DNA of 16,660 bases from positions 1-16,660 of the forward strand of contig USBC01000025.1 in assembly GCA_900552845.1 (NCBI GenBank), given 5' to 3'. Shown in pieces: positions 6,542 through 13,851 of this stretch (the first letter of the stretch is position 1; every line of letters starts with the position of its first letter). The notes under the pieces are model-generated. The model was not told the DNA's origin. It made no database searches and worked only from the letters and a program-made list of their open reading frames with translations. The stretch comes from an uncultured Oscillospiraceae bacterium. Its GTDB lineage: Bacteria; Bacillota; Clostridia; Oscillospirales; Ruminococcaceae. Both the position numbers and the translations under genes were made by a program.

Positions 6542-7616
6542 CGCTTTCGTCCTCCTCTATCGGCAAAGTGATGCAGAAGCAGGCTCCTCCCTGCGGACGG
6601 TTGGCGGCGGAGATCTGTCCGCCGTGCGCATTTACTATGGTGCGGCACACCGTCAAACCAATCCCCATATTGCGCCGGTCGCTGCCCGTCTGCTCGGATC
6701 GGGTGCGTATCCCGTCAAATACATTTTCCATGTGGTGGCTGTCCAATCCCACACCGTTATCCTCTACCCGTATCTCCGCCTTATTATTGCTGCGGCAGGC
6801 TGTCAGCAGAATGCACGTCGCATTTTTCCCATGCAGAGCGGCATTTTCCAAAAGGTTCAGCAGCACCTGCTCCATCAGCGTAGCGTCCATCGGCACCATC
6901 AGCAGCTCGTCCGGAGCCTTTACCTTTACCGAAAAATCCGGATAGCGCCTGCGGAATTTGGCGGCGGCGCTCGCCATAATCTCCTCCACCGCCTCGGGCT
7001 GGGTAATCAGTCTTGTTTCGCCGTCGCCGTTCAGCCGGGTGATGGTCAGCATGTTTTCCACCATGTGGATCAGCCAGTTGGCTTCCTCCTCGGCATTGTG
7101 CAGCAGCTCCCGCTGTTTTTCCTGCGGCAGGGTTTCCTGCTGCTCCAAAACGGTATTGATGGCGCCGGAGATCGCCGTCAGCGGTGTGCGCAAATCATGG
7201 CTGACTGCGCGCAGCAGGTTGCCGCGGGTGCGTTCCTTTTCGTTTTCCGCCCGCAGGCGCTGCTGGTCACGGCTGCGCACCGTCATGGTTCCGGTAAGAA
7301 TTCCTACCGCAAACAAGGTCACAAAGGTAATGGGATACCCCGGCCCCGAAAAGCTCAGCTCTGAGTACGGTTCGGTAAAAAAATAATTGACCACGAACAC
7401 CGAAAGCAGCGATCCCAAAAGGCTCCACAAATAGCCGTCGGTAAAAAAGCCGGTGAGAAAGACCGCCAGTACAAAGATGACCGGTGCGGTGTCCTCAACG
7501 TAACCCAGCCGCCCAAGGTACAAACAGATGAGCAGCGCCGAAAGATGCAGCAGCAGCATCGTTATGGCGTCCTGTTCCCATTTGGTATAGGTCTCATCTC
7601 GCTCGATCGGCTGCAT
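6534..7616 (-). CDS. kdpD: Sensor histidine kinase, short KdpD-like (DUF4118-HisKA-HATPase)
   Basis: A 360-residue membrane kinase. It has about four hydrophobic segments (roughly 18-36, 44-58, 62-80 and 95-112) forming a DUF4118-like membrane part. A helical linker and a HisKA box follow, with phospho-acceptor His140 in AVSHDLRTPL. The ATPase domain shows the N box (LLNLLENAALHG), G1 box (DNGVGL) and G2 box (GIGLTVCR). Full-length KdpD is around 900 residues because it begins with a KdpD sensor domain and a USP domain; both are absent here. The start is at 7616, with a GGGAGGGGAAG ribosome binding site just upstream, so it is not a truncated reading of a longer frame. Short forms of this kind are known in Firmicutes. 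With no kdpFABC nearby, its signal and output are uncertain. Confidence 0.87.
   Translation of the reverse strand: MQPIERDETYTKWEQDAITMLLLHLSALLICLYLGRLGYVEDTAPVIFVLAVFLTGFFTDGYLWSLLGSLLSVFVVNYFFTEPYSELSFSGPGYPITFVTLFAVGILTGTMTVRSRDQQRLRAENEKERTRGNLLRAVSHDLRTPLTAISGAINTVLEQQETLPQEKQRELLHNAEEEANWLIHMVENMLTITRLNGDGETRLITQPEAVEEIMASAAAKFRRRYPDFSVKVKAPDELLMVPMDATLMEQVLLNLLENAALHGKNATCILLTACRSNNKAEIRVEDNGVGLDSHHMENVFDGIRTRSEQTGSDRRNMGIGLTVCRTIVNAHGGQISAANRPQGGACFCITLPIEEDESVE
6550..6557 (-). promoter_or_regulatory. Ribosome binding site that fixes the TTG start of kdpE
   Basis: Read leftward, GAGGAGGA lies inside the last codons of kdpD and eight bases before TTG 6541-6539. There is no ATG or GTG at a suitable distance, so the TTG is the best start. 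Confidence 0.7.
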
Positions 7617-7648
7617 ACGGGCTTCCCCTCCCCTCTCACTTTAAGATA

Positions 7649-7676
7649 ATCATACCATTTTATGTCCTCTTTGCAA
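7649..7676 (-). promoter_or_regulatory. Promoter of kdpDE
   Basis: Read leftward, TTGCAA (7676-7671) and TATGAT (7654-7649) are separated by 16 bases. Transcription would begin about 25 bases ahead of the kdpD start codon. Confidence 0.55.
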
Positions 7677-7690
7677 AGTCCCCCTGCCGC

Positions 7691-7722
7691 AAAAATTCCC
7701 CACGAGTAAAACTCATGGGGAA
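7691..7722 (-). terminator. Intrinsic terminator of the liv operon
   Basis: A 12-position stem with one mismatch (7696-7707 with 7711-7722) and a three-base loop. Read leftward it is followed by TTTTTGC (the AAAAA at 7691-7695). It lies eight bases after the livF stop and ahead of the kdpD promoter, separating the two operons. Confidence 0.88.
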
Positions 7723-7730
7723 GCGCTATT

Positions 7731-8429
7731 CTATTTGCCGAGATATGCTTCGCGGATCACCGGATTTTCCAGAAGCTCGCATCCGGCGCCCTCCAGAATG
7801 ATTTCGCCGGTCTCCATTACATAGCCCTTATCGGCGGTATGCAGCGCCATATTGGCGTTCTGCTCAATCAGCAGGATCGTAACGCCCTGCTTGTTGATTT
7901 CCTTTATGATCTGGAAAATATCCCGCACGATCAGCGGTGCCAAGCCCAGCGATGGTTCGTCCATCATCATCAGCTTGGGACGGCTCATCAGCGCACGGGC
8001 AACCGCCAGCATCTGCTGCTCGCCGCCGGAAAGCGTACCGGCAAGCTGCCAGTGGCGTTCCTTCAGACGGGGGAACAGCTCATAGCACCATTCTATATCA
8101 TTATCCAGCTTTTCCCGCCGCAGATAGGCGCCGATCTTCATGTTCTCCAGCACCGTCATATCGGGAAAGACCCGTCGTCCCTCCGGCACCAGTGTGATGC
8201 CGCGCTTGACGATCTCATCGCTGGGCTTTCCCAAAAGCTCCTCGCCATTATAGGTGATGGAGCCTGCCTGCGCCTTGACCTGACCGGCAATGGTTCGCAG
8301 CGTGGTGGATTTTCCGGCGCCGTTGGCGCCTACCAGCGTGACAATGCTGCCGTCCGGCACCTCAAAGGAGATGTTCTTGACCGCGCGGATCCCGCCATAA
8401 TTAACCTGCAGCTCCTGTACCTTAAGCAT
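7731..8429 (-). CDS. livF: Branched-chain amino acid/amide ABC transporter ATP-binding protein LivF
   Basis: A 232-residue cytosolic ATPase, one of two that power the transporter. Walker A is GANGAGKST at 34-42, the ABC signature LSGGE is at 133-137, and Walker B LMMMD is at 153-157 with catalytic Glu158. The switch His of typical members is replaced in context by a Gln (LLIEQNAN), which is normal for LivF-type ATPases. The C-terminus NPVIREAYLGK is characteristic of LivF. The start ATG at 8429 overlaps the livG stop by eight bases (ATGCTTAA), indicating translational coupling. It is the last gene of the operon, and a terminator follows directly. The substrate could be Leu/Ile/Val or another amino acid or amide such as urea; the ATPase does not tell. 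Confidence 0.93.
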   Translation of the reverse strand: MLKVQELQVNYGGIRAVKNISFEVPDGSIVTLVGANGAGKSTTLRTIAGQVKAQAGSITYNGEELLGKPSDEIVKRGITLVPEGRRVFPDMTVLENMKIGAYLRREKLDNDIEWCYELFPRLKERHWQLAGTLSGGEQQMLAVARALMSRPKLMMMDEPSLGLAPLIVRDIFQIIKEINKQGVTILLIEQNANMALHTADKGYVMETGEIILEGAGCELLENPVIREAYLGK

Positions 8430-9270
8430 CGAGATCCACCCCCAAATACGCTTCTATGACCCGCTGATCCATCTGCACCGCCTCGGGGATTCCCTCGGCG
8501 ATCAGCTTGCCGAATTCCAGCACATAGATCCGGTCAGAAATATCCATAACAAGGTTCATATGGTGCTCAATGAGCAGAATGCTGAGATGAAATTCTTCCC
8601 GGATCTCGCGGATAAATCCGGTCAGTTCCGCAGTTTCCTGCGGGTTCATGCCCGCTGCAGGTTCGTCCAGAATCAGCAGCCGCGGGTCTGTTGCCAGCGC
8701 ACGGGCAATCTCCAGCTTGCGCTGCTGACCATAGGGCAGATTGCTGGCGGTCTCGTCCTTCAGCTCCTTCAGCCCCACAATCTCCAGCAGCTCCATTGCT
8801 TCGCGGCGCATACGGGCTTCTTCTTTGCAGTTCAAATGAAGCGCCGCTGCGAAAAAGCCGCCCTTGGCGTGCATGTGCTTGGCAATCAGGACATTTTCAA
8901 AAACCGTCAGGTTGCCGAACAACCGAATATTCTGGAAGGTGCGTGCCAGTCCCATTTTGGTGATCTGGTCCGGCGTTTTGCGCAGCGCAGGCTTATCCGC
9001 AAATTTCTCGGCATCGCTGCCCAGATATTCCCGCTTGCTGCGTCCGGTGGGGTGCTCCCTAAGGTACGGCTTGCCATCAAGGTACAGGCAACCGTTGGTG
9101 GGGGCATATACCCCTGTTACCACATTGAATGCCGTTGTCTTCCCTGCGCCGTTCGGCCCGATCAGCGCAACGATTTCCCCCTCCCGCACTTCCATGGAAA
9201 GGTCGTCCACGGCAACTACGCCGCCGAATTGCATTGTGACATTTTCCAGCTTCAGAACGGAGTTACTCAT
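8422..9270 (-). CDS. livG: Branched-chain amino acid/amide ABC transporter ATP-binding protein LivG
   Basis: A 282-residue ATPase partner of LivF. Walker A GPNGAGKTT is at 38-46, the Q-loop Gln113 is in TFQN, the signature LPYGQQ is at 178-183, Walker B LLILD is at 198-202 with Glu203, and the switch His is in IEHHMN. Residues about 70-97 are a charged insertion (including GRSKREYLGSDAEKFADK) between Walker A and the Q-loop, as seen in some Firmicute LivG proteins. The ATG at 9270 is preferred; it overlaps the livM stop by eight bases (ATGAGTAA), mirroring the livG-livF junction. A GTG three codons upstream is the alternative start. Confidence 0.92.
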   Translation of the reverse strand: MSNSVLKLENVTMQFGGVVAVDDLSMEVREGEIVALIGPNGAGKTTAFNVVTGVYAPTNGCLYLDGKPYLREHPTGRSKREYLGSDAEKFADKPALRKTPDQITKMGLARTFQNIRLFGNLTVFENVLIAKHMHAKGGFFAAALHLNCKEEARMRREAMELLEIVGLKELKDETASNLPYGQQRKLEIARALATDPRLLILDEPAAGMNPQETAELTGFIREIREEFHLSILLIEHHMNLVMDISDRIYVLEFGKLIAEGIPEAVQMDQRVIEAYLGVDLDA

Positions 9271-10375
9271 GAACCGCACCGCCTTTCACTGTTTTTTTGC
9301 CGGCAGACAGATTTTTCAGGGATCTGCCGATCTTTCCGAAAAAAGCAAAGATGGCGTCCCAACTGAATTCCCTTGTACCCATTAAGCCCTGCCGGTAGAA
9401 CAGCACAATGACCATAATGACCACCGAGAACACCACCATACGGAAGCCGTGTCCCAGCAGCGGAACCTTAAAGGTGCCGATGACGGTGGGGTTATCCAAA
9501 AAGCGCAGCCACCATTCGCTGCATGCCACATACAAAAAGGAACCGAGAATGGAGCCGGTAATGGAACCGATACCGCCGATCACAACGATGAGCAGGATCT
9601 CATAGGTCATAGCGGTGGTAAAGTTCTTGGCGTGGGCATTAAACTGGAACATGGCAAGCAGGGCGCCGCCGATGCCGGCGAAAAAGCTGCTGGTGCAGAA
9701 GGACAGCATCTTGTGCTTCATCAGGTTGATGCCCATTGCCTCCGCTGCGATCTCGTCCTCACGAATCGCCTTGAACGCCCGCCCATAGGTGGAGTTGATC
9801 AGCAGCACAATGAGGGCAATGCAGATGCCGGAAACGATGAACGGGAACAAAATGCTGTTGTAGCCGGTGAATTTCCGCAGGATATTGGAGGCGTTGGTCA
9901 AAGGGCCCAGCTTCTCCCACTGGATCACCGCACGAATGATCTCGGCAAAGCCGAGGGTGGCAATTGCCAGATAGTCGCTCTTCAGCCTCAGTACCGGCGC
10001 CCCGATGAGGGCGGCAAAGGCCGCTGCCACCAGACCTGCTATCACCAGCGCGGGGATCTGCGGCATCTGGAACTGCACGATGCCGCCGTCAAAGTACTGG
10101 TAAACATTGATGCGCTGCGCCACCGGAATGGTGAGTATCGCATAGGTGTAGGCGCCCAGCAGCATAAAGCCCGCCTGCCCCAGGCTGAACAGTCCGGTAA
10201 AGCCGTTTAAGAGGTTCATGGAGACGACCAGCAATGCATAAATAGCGCCCTTTTGCAGCACCGTGGAAAGCATCGAGCTTTTTAAGGGGCTGTTATCAAT
10301 ATATAGCAGCAGCACCAGCAGCACTGCGGCAAGAAGGAGGGAGCAGAGCAGGTTGCGTATTTTTTTGTTTTTCAT
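9263..10375 (-). CDS. livM: Branched-chain amino acid/amide ABC transporter permease LivM
   Basis: A 370-residue inner-membrane permease. The N-terminus is basic followed by a hydrophobic helix, and about eight to ten membrane segments follow in the BPD_transp_2 pattern. Typical LivM sequences are seen: NLLNGFTGLFSLGQAGFMLLGAY early, the cytosolic coupling loop with YGRAFKAIREDEIAAEAMGIN, and VVIGGIGSITGSILG near the end. A basic tail of about 30 residues extends beyond the last helix. ATG at 10375 follows the livH stop by three bases, so the two permease halves are coupled. It pairs with LivH to form the channel. Confidence 0.92.
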   Translation of the reverse strand: MKNKKIRNLLCSLLLAAVLLVLLLYIDNSPLKSSMLSTVLQKGAIYALLVVSMNLLNGFTGLFSLGQAGFMLLGAYTYAILTIPVAQRINVYQYFDGGIVQFQMPQIPALVIAGLVAAAFAALIGAPVLRLKSDYLAIATLGFAEIIRAVIQWEKLGPLTNASNILRKFTGYNSILFPFIVSGICIALIVLLINSTYGRAFKAIREDEIAAEAMGINLMKHKMLSFCTSSFFAGIGGALLAMFQFNAHAKNFTTAMTYEILLIVVIGGIGSITGSILGSFLYVACSEWWLRFLDNPTVIGTFKVPLLGHGFRMVVFSVVIMVIVLFYRQGLMGTREFSWDAIFAFFGKIGRSLKNLSAGKKTVKGGAVHE

Positions 10376-10378
10376 CGT

Positions 10379-11287
10379 TTACACCTTCTCCTTCAGTTTC
10401 TCTCCGAACAGACCGTTAGGCTTGATGAGAAGAATAATGATCAGCAGCGCAAAGGTAAAGGCATTGCTGAAGATGGATATGCTCTGATTGGATTTGATGA
10501 ATGTCTCGCAGATACCGATGATGTAGGAACCGATGACTGCGCCGGGCACCGAGCCGATGCCGCCGAACACCGCCGCTACAAAGGATTTCAGTCCCGGCAT
10601 AGCGCCGATGGTGGGACTGACCTGCCCGATGTAGCTGAAATACAAGATGGAGCCGACCGCCGCAAGGAAGGAGCCGATCACAAAGGTGATGGAAATGATC
10701 CGGTCGATGCGAATGCCCATCAGCTGCGCTGTATCAAAGTCCTTCGCTACTGCGCGCATCGCCATACCCATCTTGGTGTGCTTGATCACGACGACCAGCG
10801 CGATGACCAGCAGGATCGTCAGCACCGGGGTCAGAATCGCCAGCCGGCGCACGGTAATTCCGCCAATCTGGATTTCGGTTCGCAGCCACGGAATATTGGG
10901 GTATGCCTGTGCCAAACCGCCGGTGACATAGGTGGAAAGATTCTGCAGCAGGTAGGAAACACCGATGGCGGAGATCATAACCGACATTCTGGGGGCGGAG
11001 CGCAGCGGCTTATATGCCACCTTTTCAATCATCACGCCCAGCACCACTGTCAAAATCAGCGTCAGGATCAAGCCGACGGCAATGCTGCCGGCACCCAAAA
11101 AGCCGCTGCTCCAGCTTGTGATATAGATCATAATGAAGCCCGCAACCATAAACATATCGCCGTGGGCAAAGTTGATAAGACGCAGGATCCCATAAACCAT
11201 TGTGTAGCCGATGGCGATAAGCGCATACAGACTGCCGATGGTCAGTCCTGATATAAGGATCTGGGCGTAGTAGGTAAAGTCATGCAT
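10379..11287 (-). CDS. livH: Branched-chain amino acid/amide ABC transporter permease LivH
   Basis: A 302-residue permease, partner of LivM. It starts MHDFTYYAQILISGLTIGS and shows LivH hallmarks: YALIAIGYTMVYGILRLINFAHGD near the N-terminus, then the coupling loop TKMGMAMRAVAKDFDTAQLMGI, and AAVFGGIGSVPGAVIG. The start at 11287 is chosen because GGAGG lies eight bases upstream; the open frame extends 23 codons further but into a hairpin-rich leader. Unlike the other junctions of the operon, a 203-base gap separates it from livK. Confidence 0.92.
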   Translation of the reverse strand: MHDFTYYAQILISGLTIGSLYALIAIGYTMVYGILRLINFAHGDMFMVAGFIMIYITSWSSGFLGAGSIAVGLILTLILTVVLGVMIEKVAYKPLRSAPRMSVMISAIGVSYLLQNLSTYVTGGLAQAYPNIPWLRTEIQIGGITVRRLAILTPVLTILLVIALVVVIKHTKMGMAMRAVAKDFDTAQLMGIRIDRIISITFVIGSFLAAVGSILYFSYIGQVSPTIGAMPGLKSFVAAVFGGIGSVPGAVIGSYIIGICETFIKSNQSISIFSNAFTFALLIIILLIKPNGLFGEKLKEKV

Positions 11288-11335
11288 ATTACTGCCTCCA
11301 TAAATAAAGGATCTGCCGAAAAAAGGTCCTGCGGT

Positions 11336-11403
11336 CCCCTTTGCCGGGGTTCTCACGTATCAAAGTCAAAGCCCCCGCAAAGAGCGCCGCTGTAAACGGC
11401 GGC
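11336..11403 (-). other. Two further small hairpins in the livK-livH gap
   Basis: CCCC 11336-11339 pairs with GGGG 11346-11349, and GCCGC 11386-11390 pairs with GCGGC 11399-11403. Read leftward the first is followed within about 15 bases by a run of six T, and the second by CTCTTT. Either could cause partial termination between livK and livH. Confidence 0.45.
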
Positions 11404-11405
11404 AA

Positions 11406-11447
11406 GCGCAGCGAGGAGGAAAGCCAGAAGGCTCCCCCTCGCCGCGC
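11406..11447 (-). other. Long RNA hairpin in the livK-livH intergenic region
   Basis: Read leftward the sequence can form an 18-bp stem with a two-base bulge and a UUCU loop. Two of the pairs are G-U and therefore only work in the leftward transcript. No T run follows directly, so it resembles an mRNA-stabilising 3' hairpin rather than a full terminator. It sits 44 bases after the livK stop. Confidence 0.6.
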
Positions 11448-11490
11448 AGCCAAAGCATTTTGTCATGCTGCCACAGCTTGTATCTGATCG

Positions 11491-12690
11491 TTACTGCTCA
11501 ATCTTAACGGAATCGGCAAAGACAAAGCCCTCGGTCGTGGCGGTCTTAATGATGGCGTAGCCCTTCACTGCATCGCCGTTCTCATCGAACTTCAGGTCGC
11601 CGGTCACCAAGCCGGGAACATCCAGTGCGGCAAGCGCGTTACGCAGGGTCTCGCCGTCGGTGGACTGCGCCTTCTCCAGTGCGTAGTAGATCGCCATGTA
11701 AGCGTCGTAGCCGCAAGCGGTCACGGCGGAGATCTCCTCACTGTTGGAGTTATCGGTCAGGCGGGCGGAATCCTCCTTCAGCCAAGCCTTAAAGCCCTCA
11801 GCAAAGGCATTGGCAGCAGGGTTGGTGTCGTCGCCCTCAATAAAGAAGGTAGAGAAGTAAACACCGTCAATGGAGGCGCCTGCCTCAACAACACGCTGAA
11901 TGATGGAAACATCGTCCCAGGTATCGGAGGCGAGAATGCAGCCGTTGATGCCGGCTTCACGCGCCTGCTTGATAATGAAGGGAGCAGTCTCGATGGAGGT
12001 GGGGGCAAAGATTGCCTCGATGCCCTGAGAAGCCAGGCTTGCCATGGTGCCGGAGAAGTCGGTCTCGCCGGTCTGGAAGTTGACCTCAACGATCTCGCCG
12101 CCCAGCGCCTCAAACGCCTTTACAAAATAGGTGCCCAGACCGGCGGAGTAGTCGTCACCGGCCTCGGTAATGACAGCAGCCTTGGTCACGCCCTGCTTTT
12201 TAGCAAACTGGGCGTCGGCTACGCTCTGGAACGGGTCAATGAAGCAGACGCGGAAGTAGTAGTCATTGCCCTGAGTAACCTGCGGGTTGGTGCAGGAGGT
12301 GCCGATCGCGGGGATCTTGGCCTGCTCAAAGTAGGGGCCACCGGCAATCGCACAGCTGGAGCCGTAGGTGCCGAGAACGGCGGCAACGCCCTTGGAAACC
12401 AGCTGCTGGGCAGCGGTGGGCGCCTTGGAGGAGTCGGACTGGTTATCGGCATAGGTCAGCTCGATCTTGTATTCTTCCCCGTTAATGGTAACGGTGGGAT
12501 ACAAAGAATGAGCGTACTGGATTCCGAGGATCTCCTTCTTGCCGCCGGCGCCGTTCTGCCCGGAGGTGGGTTCAAACACACCGATGGTGATGACTTTTTC
12601 ATCGGTGGTGGGGGGGTTCTTCTCGCCGCCGCAGGCTACCATGGAAAGGACCATGACCATGCAAAGCAGAATTGCGATTAGTTTTTTCAT
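11491..12690 (-). CDS. livK: Branched-chain amino acid/amide ABC transporter substrate-binding lipoprotein
   Basis: A 399-residue lipoprotein that captures the substrate outside the membrane. The signal MKKLIAILLCMVMVLSMVAC gives a lipobox MVAC with lipidated Cys20, followed by a flexible GGEKNPPTTDEK linker. The mature part is a Peripla_BP_6/LivK-type two-lobe fold. It starts ITIGVFEPTSGQNGAGGKK (the usual P-x-SG-x-x-A position), then LVSKGVAAVLGTYGSSCAIA and IPAIGTSCTNP. ATG at 12690 follows AAGGAGG by eight bases. It is the first gene of livKHMGF. The substrate-binding residues cannot be matched to one amino acid with certainty, so Leu/Ile/Val is a family default. Confidence 0.92.
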   Translation of the reverse strand: MKKLIAILLCMVMVLSMVACGGEKNPPTTDEKVITIGVFEPTSGQNGAGGKKEILGIQYAHSLYPTVTINGEEYKIELTYADNQSDSSKAPTAAQQLVSKGVAAVLGTYGSSCAIAGGPYFEQAKIPAIGTSCTNPQVTQGNDYYFRVCFIDPFQSVADAQFAKKQGVTKAAVITEAGDDYSAGLGTYFVKAFEALGGEIVEVNFQTGETDFSGTMASLASQGIEAIFAPTSIETAPFIIKQAREAGINGCILASDTWDDVSIIQRVVEAGASIDGVYFSTFFIEGDDTNPAANAFAEGFKAWLKEDSARLTDNSNSEEISAVTACGYDAYMAIYYALEKAQSTDGETLRNALAALDVPGLVTGDLKFDENGDAVKGYAIIKTATTEGFVFADSVKIEQ

Positions 12691-12769
12691 CGTTTATTCC
12701 TCCTTATGGAATATTGAGTTTTTACCTCCGACGGCATACACTTGTGCGCCATAGAAAGATATTAGTAGT

Positions 12770-12798
12770 ATTATAGCAACCGAATTCCCTCTTGCCTA
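12770..12798 (-). promoter_or_regulatory. Promoter of the liv operon (extended -10)
   Basis: Read leftward: TAGGCA (12798-12793), 17 bases, then TATAAT (12775-12770) preceded by TGC, an extended -10. The 5' leader to livK would be about 70 bases. Confidence 0.65.
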
Positions 12799-12810
12799 CT
12801 ATTTTTTTCA

Positions 12811-13018
12811 TGCATTTTCGTCGGGTTGCTTATTGAAAAGCATTTCTCTTGTGCATTTTGACGGCTCATTTTTGCAAGCCGTCCTTCATTTCGCTAAAGT
12901 GTTTTTTACTGTGTTTGTTTTTTACTCCTTTGTGTGCGCCAATGAGCGACACGCCGCTTCCCGCAAAATTTATTTTTGTGCAATTTATCGTGTTCCTTTC
13001 CTGCATTTTGCGTGCATT
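12811..13018. other. AT-rich intergenic region with TGCATTTT repeats and a dyad
   Basis: The 408-base gap between livK and the next gene has no convincing coding frame. TGCATTTT occurs at 12811-12818, 12852-12859 and 13002-13009, twice followed closely by a CG-containing GACGG or CGTCGG, and TGCATTGACG follows at 13013. A perfect 7-bp inverted repeat, GACGGCT 12860-12866 with AGCCGTC 12877-12883, lies just after the second copy. These could be regulator binding sites for the divergent promoters. Confidence 0.35.
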
Positions 13019-13045
13019 GACGAACCTGTTTTCTTGTGTTACCAT
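13017..13045 (+). promoter_or_regulatory. Possible promoter of the PPOX-like gene
   Basis: TTGACG 13017-13022 is 17 bases ahead of TACCAT 13040-13045; a better -10 TATAAA at 13045-13050 has no -35 at normal spacing. The assignment is tentative. Confidence 0.3.
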
Positions 13046-13098
13046 ATAAACAGGCCTTATTAAGAAAAGGCAGTACCATCTATCAGGAGGAATTTACT

Positions 13099-13503
13099 AT
13101 GAGCAAAATTCAGAAAATCTATGATTATCTCAAAGAATGCAACGGCTTTTTCTTTGCAAGCTGCGATGGCGATAAGCCCCGCGTGCGCCCCTTCGGCTTT
13201 ATGATGATTTATGAGAATAAGCTGTACTTCGGCATGGGCACCCATAAGGAAAGCTATAAGCAGGTCAAGGCAAATCCCAATATCGAGATCTGCGCCATGA
13301 ACCCCGACGGCAGCTTTATCCGCGTCAAGGGCGTTGCTAACTTTGATATGCGTCCCGAGGTACAGGCGCATATGTTTGAGGTCTCTCCCAGCCTGCGCAA
13401 GCTGTATAACGAGCAGACCGGTCAGGTTCAGGCGACCTTCTATCTCACCGATATCGTTGCCGAAACCAGCAAGGATAATGTTTTCACCCCCATCACCGAT
13501 TGA
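13099..13503 (+). CDS. Pyridoxamine 5'-phosphate oxidase-like FMN-binding split-barrel protein
   Basis: A 134-residue cytosolic protein of the small PPOX-like/flavin-reductase-like superfamily. It shows the typical opening helix (IQKIYDYLKECNGFFFASCDGDKPRVRPFGF), strand pairs with KLYFGMGTHKESYKQVKANPNIEICAM, and FIRVKGVANF. The basic R-V-R-P-F and T-x-K-E-S-Y-K segments correspond to positions that contact flavin phosphate in relatives. ATG at 13099 follows CAGGAGGAA (13085-13093). Proteins of this class bind FMN or F420 and are often annotated as oxidoreductases of unknown substrate. It is monocistronic, with a strong terminator downstream. True PdxH activity is unlikely because the protein is too short (PdxH is about 210 residues). 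Confidence 0.88.
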   Translation: MSKIQKIYDYLKECNGFFFASCDGDKPRVRPFGFMMIYENKLYFGMGTHKESYKQVKANPNIEICAMNPDGSFIRVKGVANFDMRPEVQAHMFEVSPSLRKLYNEQTGQVQATFYLTDIVAETSKDNVFTPITD

Positions 13504-13529
13504 TTTCCCGTCATACCCACTCTACTGTA

Positions 13530-13568
13530 AAAAAAGCGGCTGTCTCAAAATGAGGCAGCCCCTTTTTT
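13530..13568. terminator. Strong bidirectional terminator after the PPOX-like gene
   Basis: An 18-position stem, 13530-13547 with 13551-13568, with a C-C mismatch and one wobble, loop AAA, starts with six A and ends with six T. It lies 26 bases after the stop codon. Confidence 0.9.
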
Positions 13569-13574
13569 ACCAAA

Positions 13575-13619
13575 TGCGCCGTAAAGCCCCTCGCTTTAGC
13601 CATGGGGATATAGGGCGCA
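13575..13619 (+). mobile_element. Structured end of an IS200/IS605-type element (relic)
   Basis: A nested hairpin: outer TGCGCC (13575-13580) pairs with GGCGCA (13614-13619), inner CCCC (13587-13590) pairs with GGGG (13604-13607), and GC-TTTA-GC lies at the tip. Both pairs share the same symmetry axis. The tip motif with GCTTTAGCCATGGGG looks like subterminal hairpins of IS200/IS605 elements. It lies just upstream of a tnpB start, where a left end is expected. Confidence 0.6.
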
Positions 13620-13645
13620 AATATGTTGTTTTCAACGACCGTATT

Positions 13646-13659
13646 CGAACATATGTTTG
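13646..13659. promoter_or_regulatory. LexA (SOS) box-like palindrome
   Basis: CGAACATATGTTTG matches the Gram-positive LexA/DinR box pattern (CGAAC-n4-GTTyG) with near-perfect dyad symmetry. It overlaps the -35 region of the promoter at 13656-13684. A weaker related sequence, GCAAATATGTTG, lies at 13617-13628. Confidence 0.6.
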
Positions 13660-13684
13660 CGTTCATTCCATTTTCCGATATAAT
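13656..13684 (+). promoter_or_regulatory. Promoter of the tnpB remnant
   Basis: TTTGCG 13656-13661, 17 bases, then a perfect TATAAT at 13679-13684. The LexA-like box covers the -35, the arrangement of repressible SOS promoters. Confidence 0.6.
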
Positions 13685-13710
13685 CAGAGCAGAAAAGAGG
13701 CGAAGCAACC

Positions 13711-13851
13711 ATGAATCTCACAGTACAGCTCAAGCTCCAGCCAACTAAAGAACAGGACCAGTGGTTGACCGCCACAGCAACAGCGTATCGGGATTGGCGT
13801 CCCGTGCCGGTCGGTGTGGAAATAAATACAACTATTCACTTATTGCCATAA
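13711..13851 (+). pseudogene. tnpB: 5' remnant of a tnpB (IS200/IS605 OrfB) gene
   Basis: ATG at 13711 opens a 46-residue frame. It begins MNLTVQLKLQPTKEQDQWL, the typical N-terminus of TnpB (RNA-guided nuclease of IS200/IS605 elements; functional proteins have about 350-450 residues). About 27 residues in, the sequence stops resembling TnpB; it continues RDWRPVPVGVE and then runs into AT-rich DNA of the next region before TAA 13849-13851. PVPVGVE may come from the 3' end of the same element by internal deletion, which is only a guess. None of the RuvC residues remain. The frame overlaps the 3' end of the convergent SorC gene by 20 bases. Confidence 0.72.

Noticed and set aside
6492..7364. 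290-codon plus-strand frame opposite kdpD
   Set aside because: Antisense shadow of a histidine kinase with all catalytic boxes; no ribosome site.
12833..13063. 76-codon plus-strand frame in the livK upstream gap
   Set aside because: Phe/Val/His-rich translation from T-rich DNA, no ribosome binding site, and it runs across the promoter area of the PPOX-like gene.
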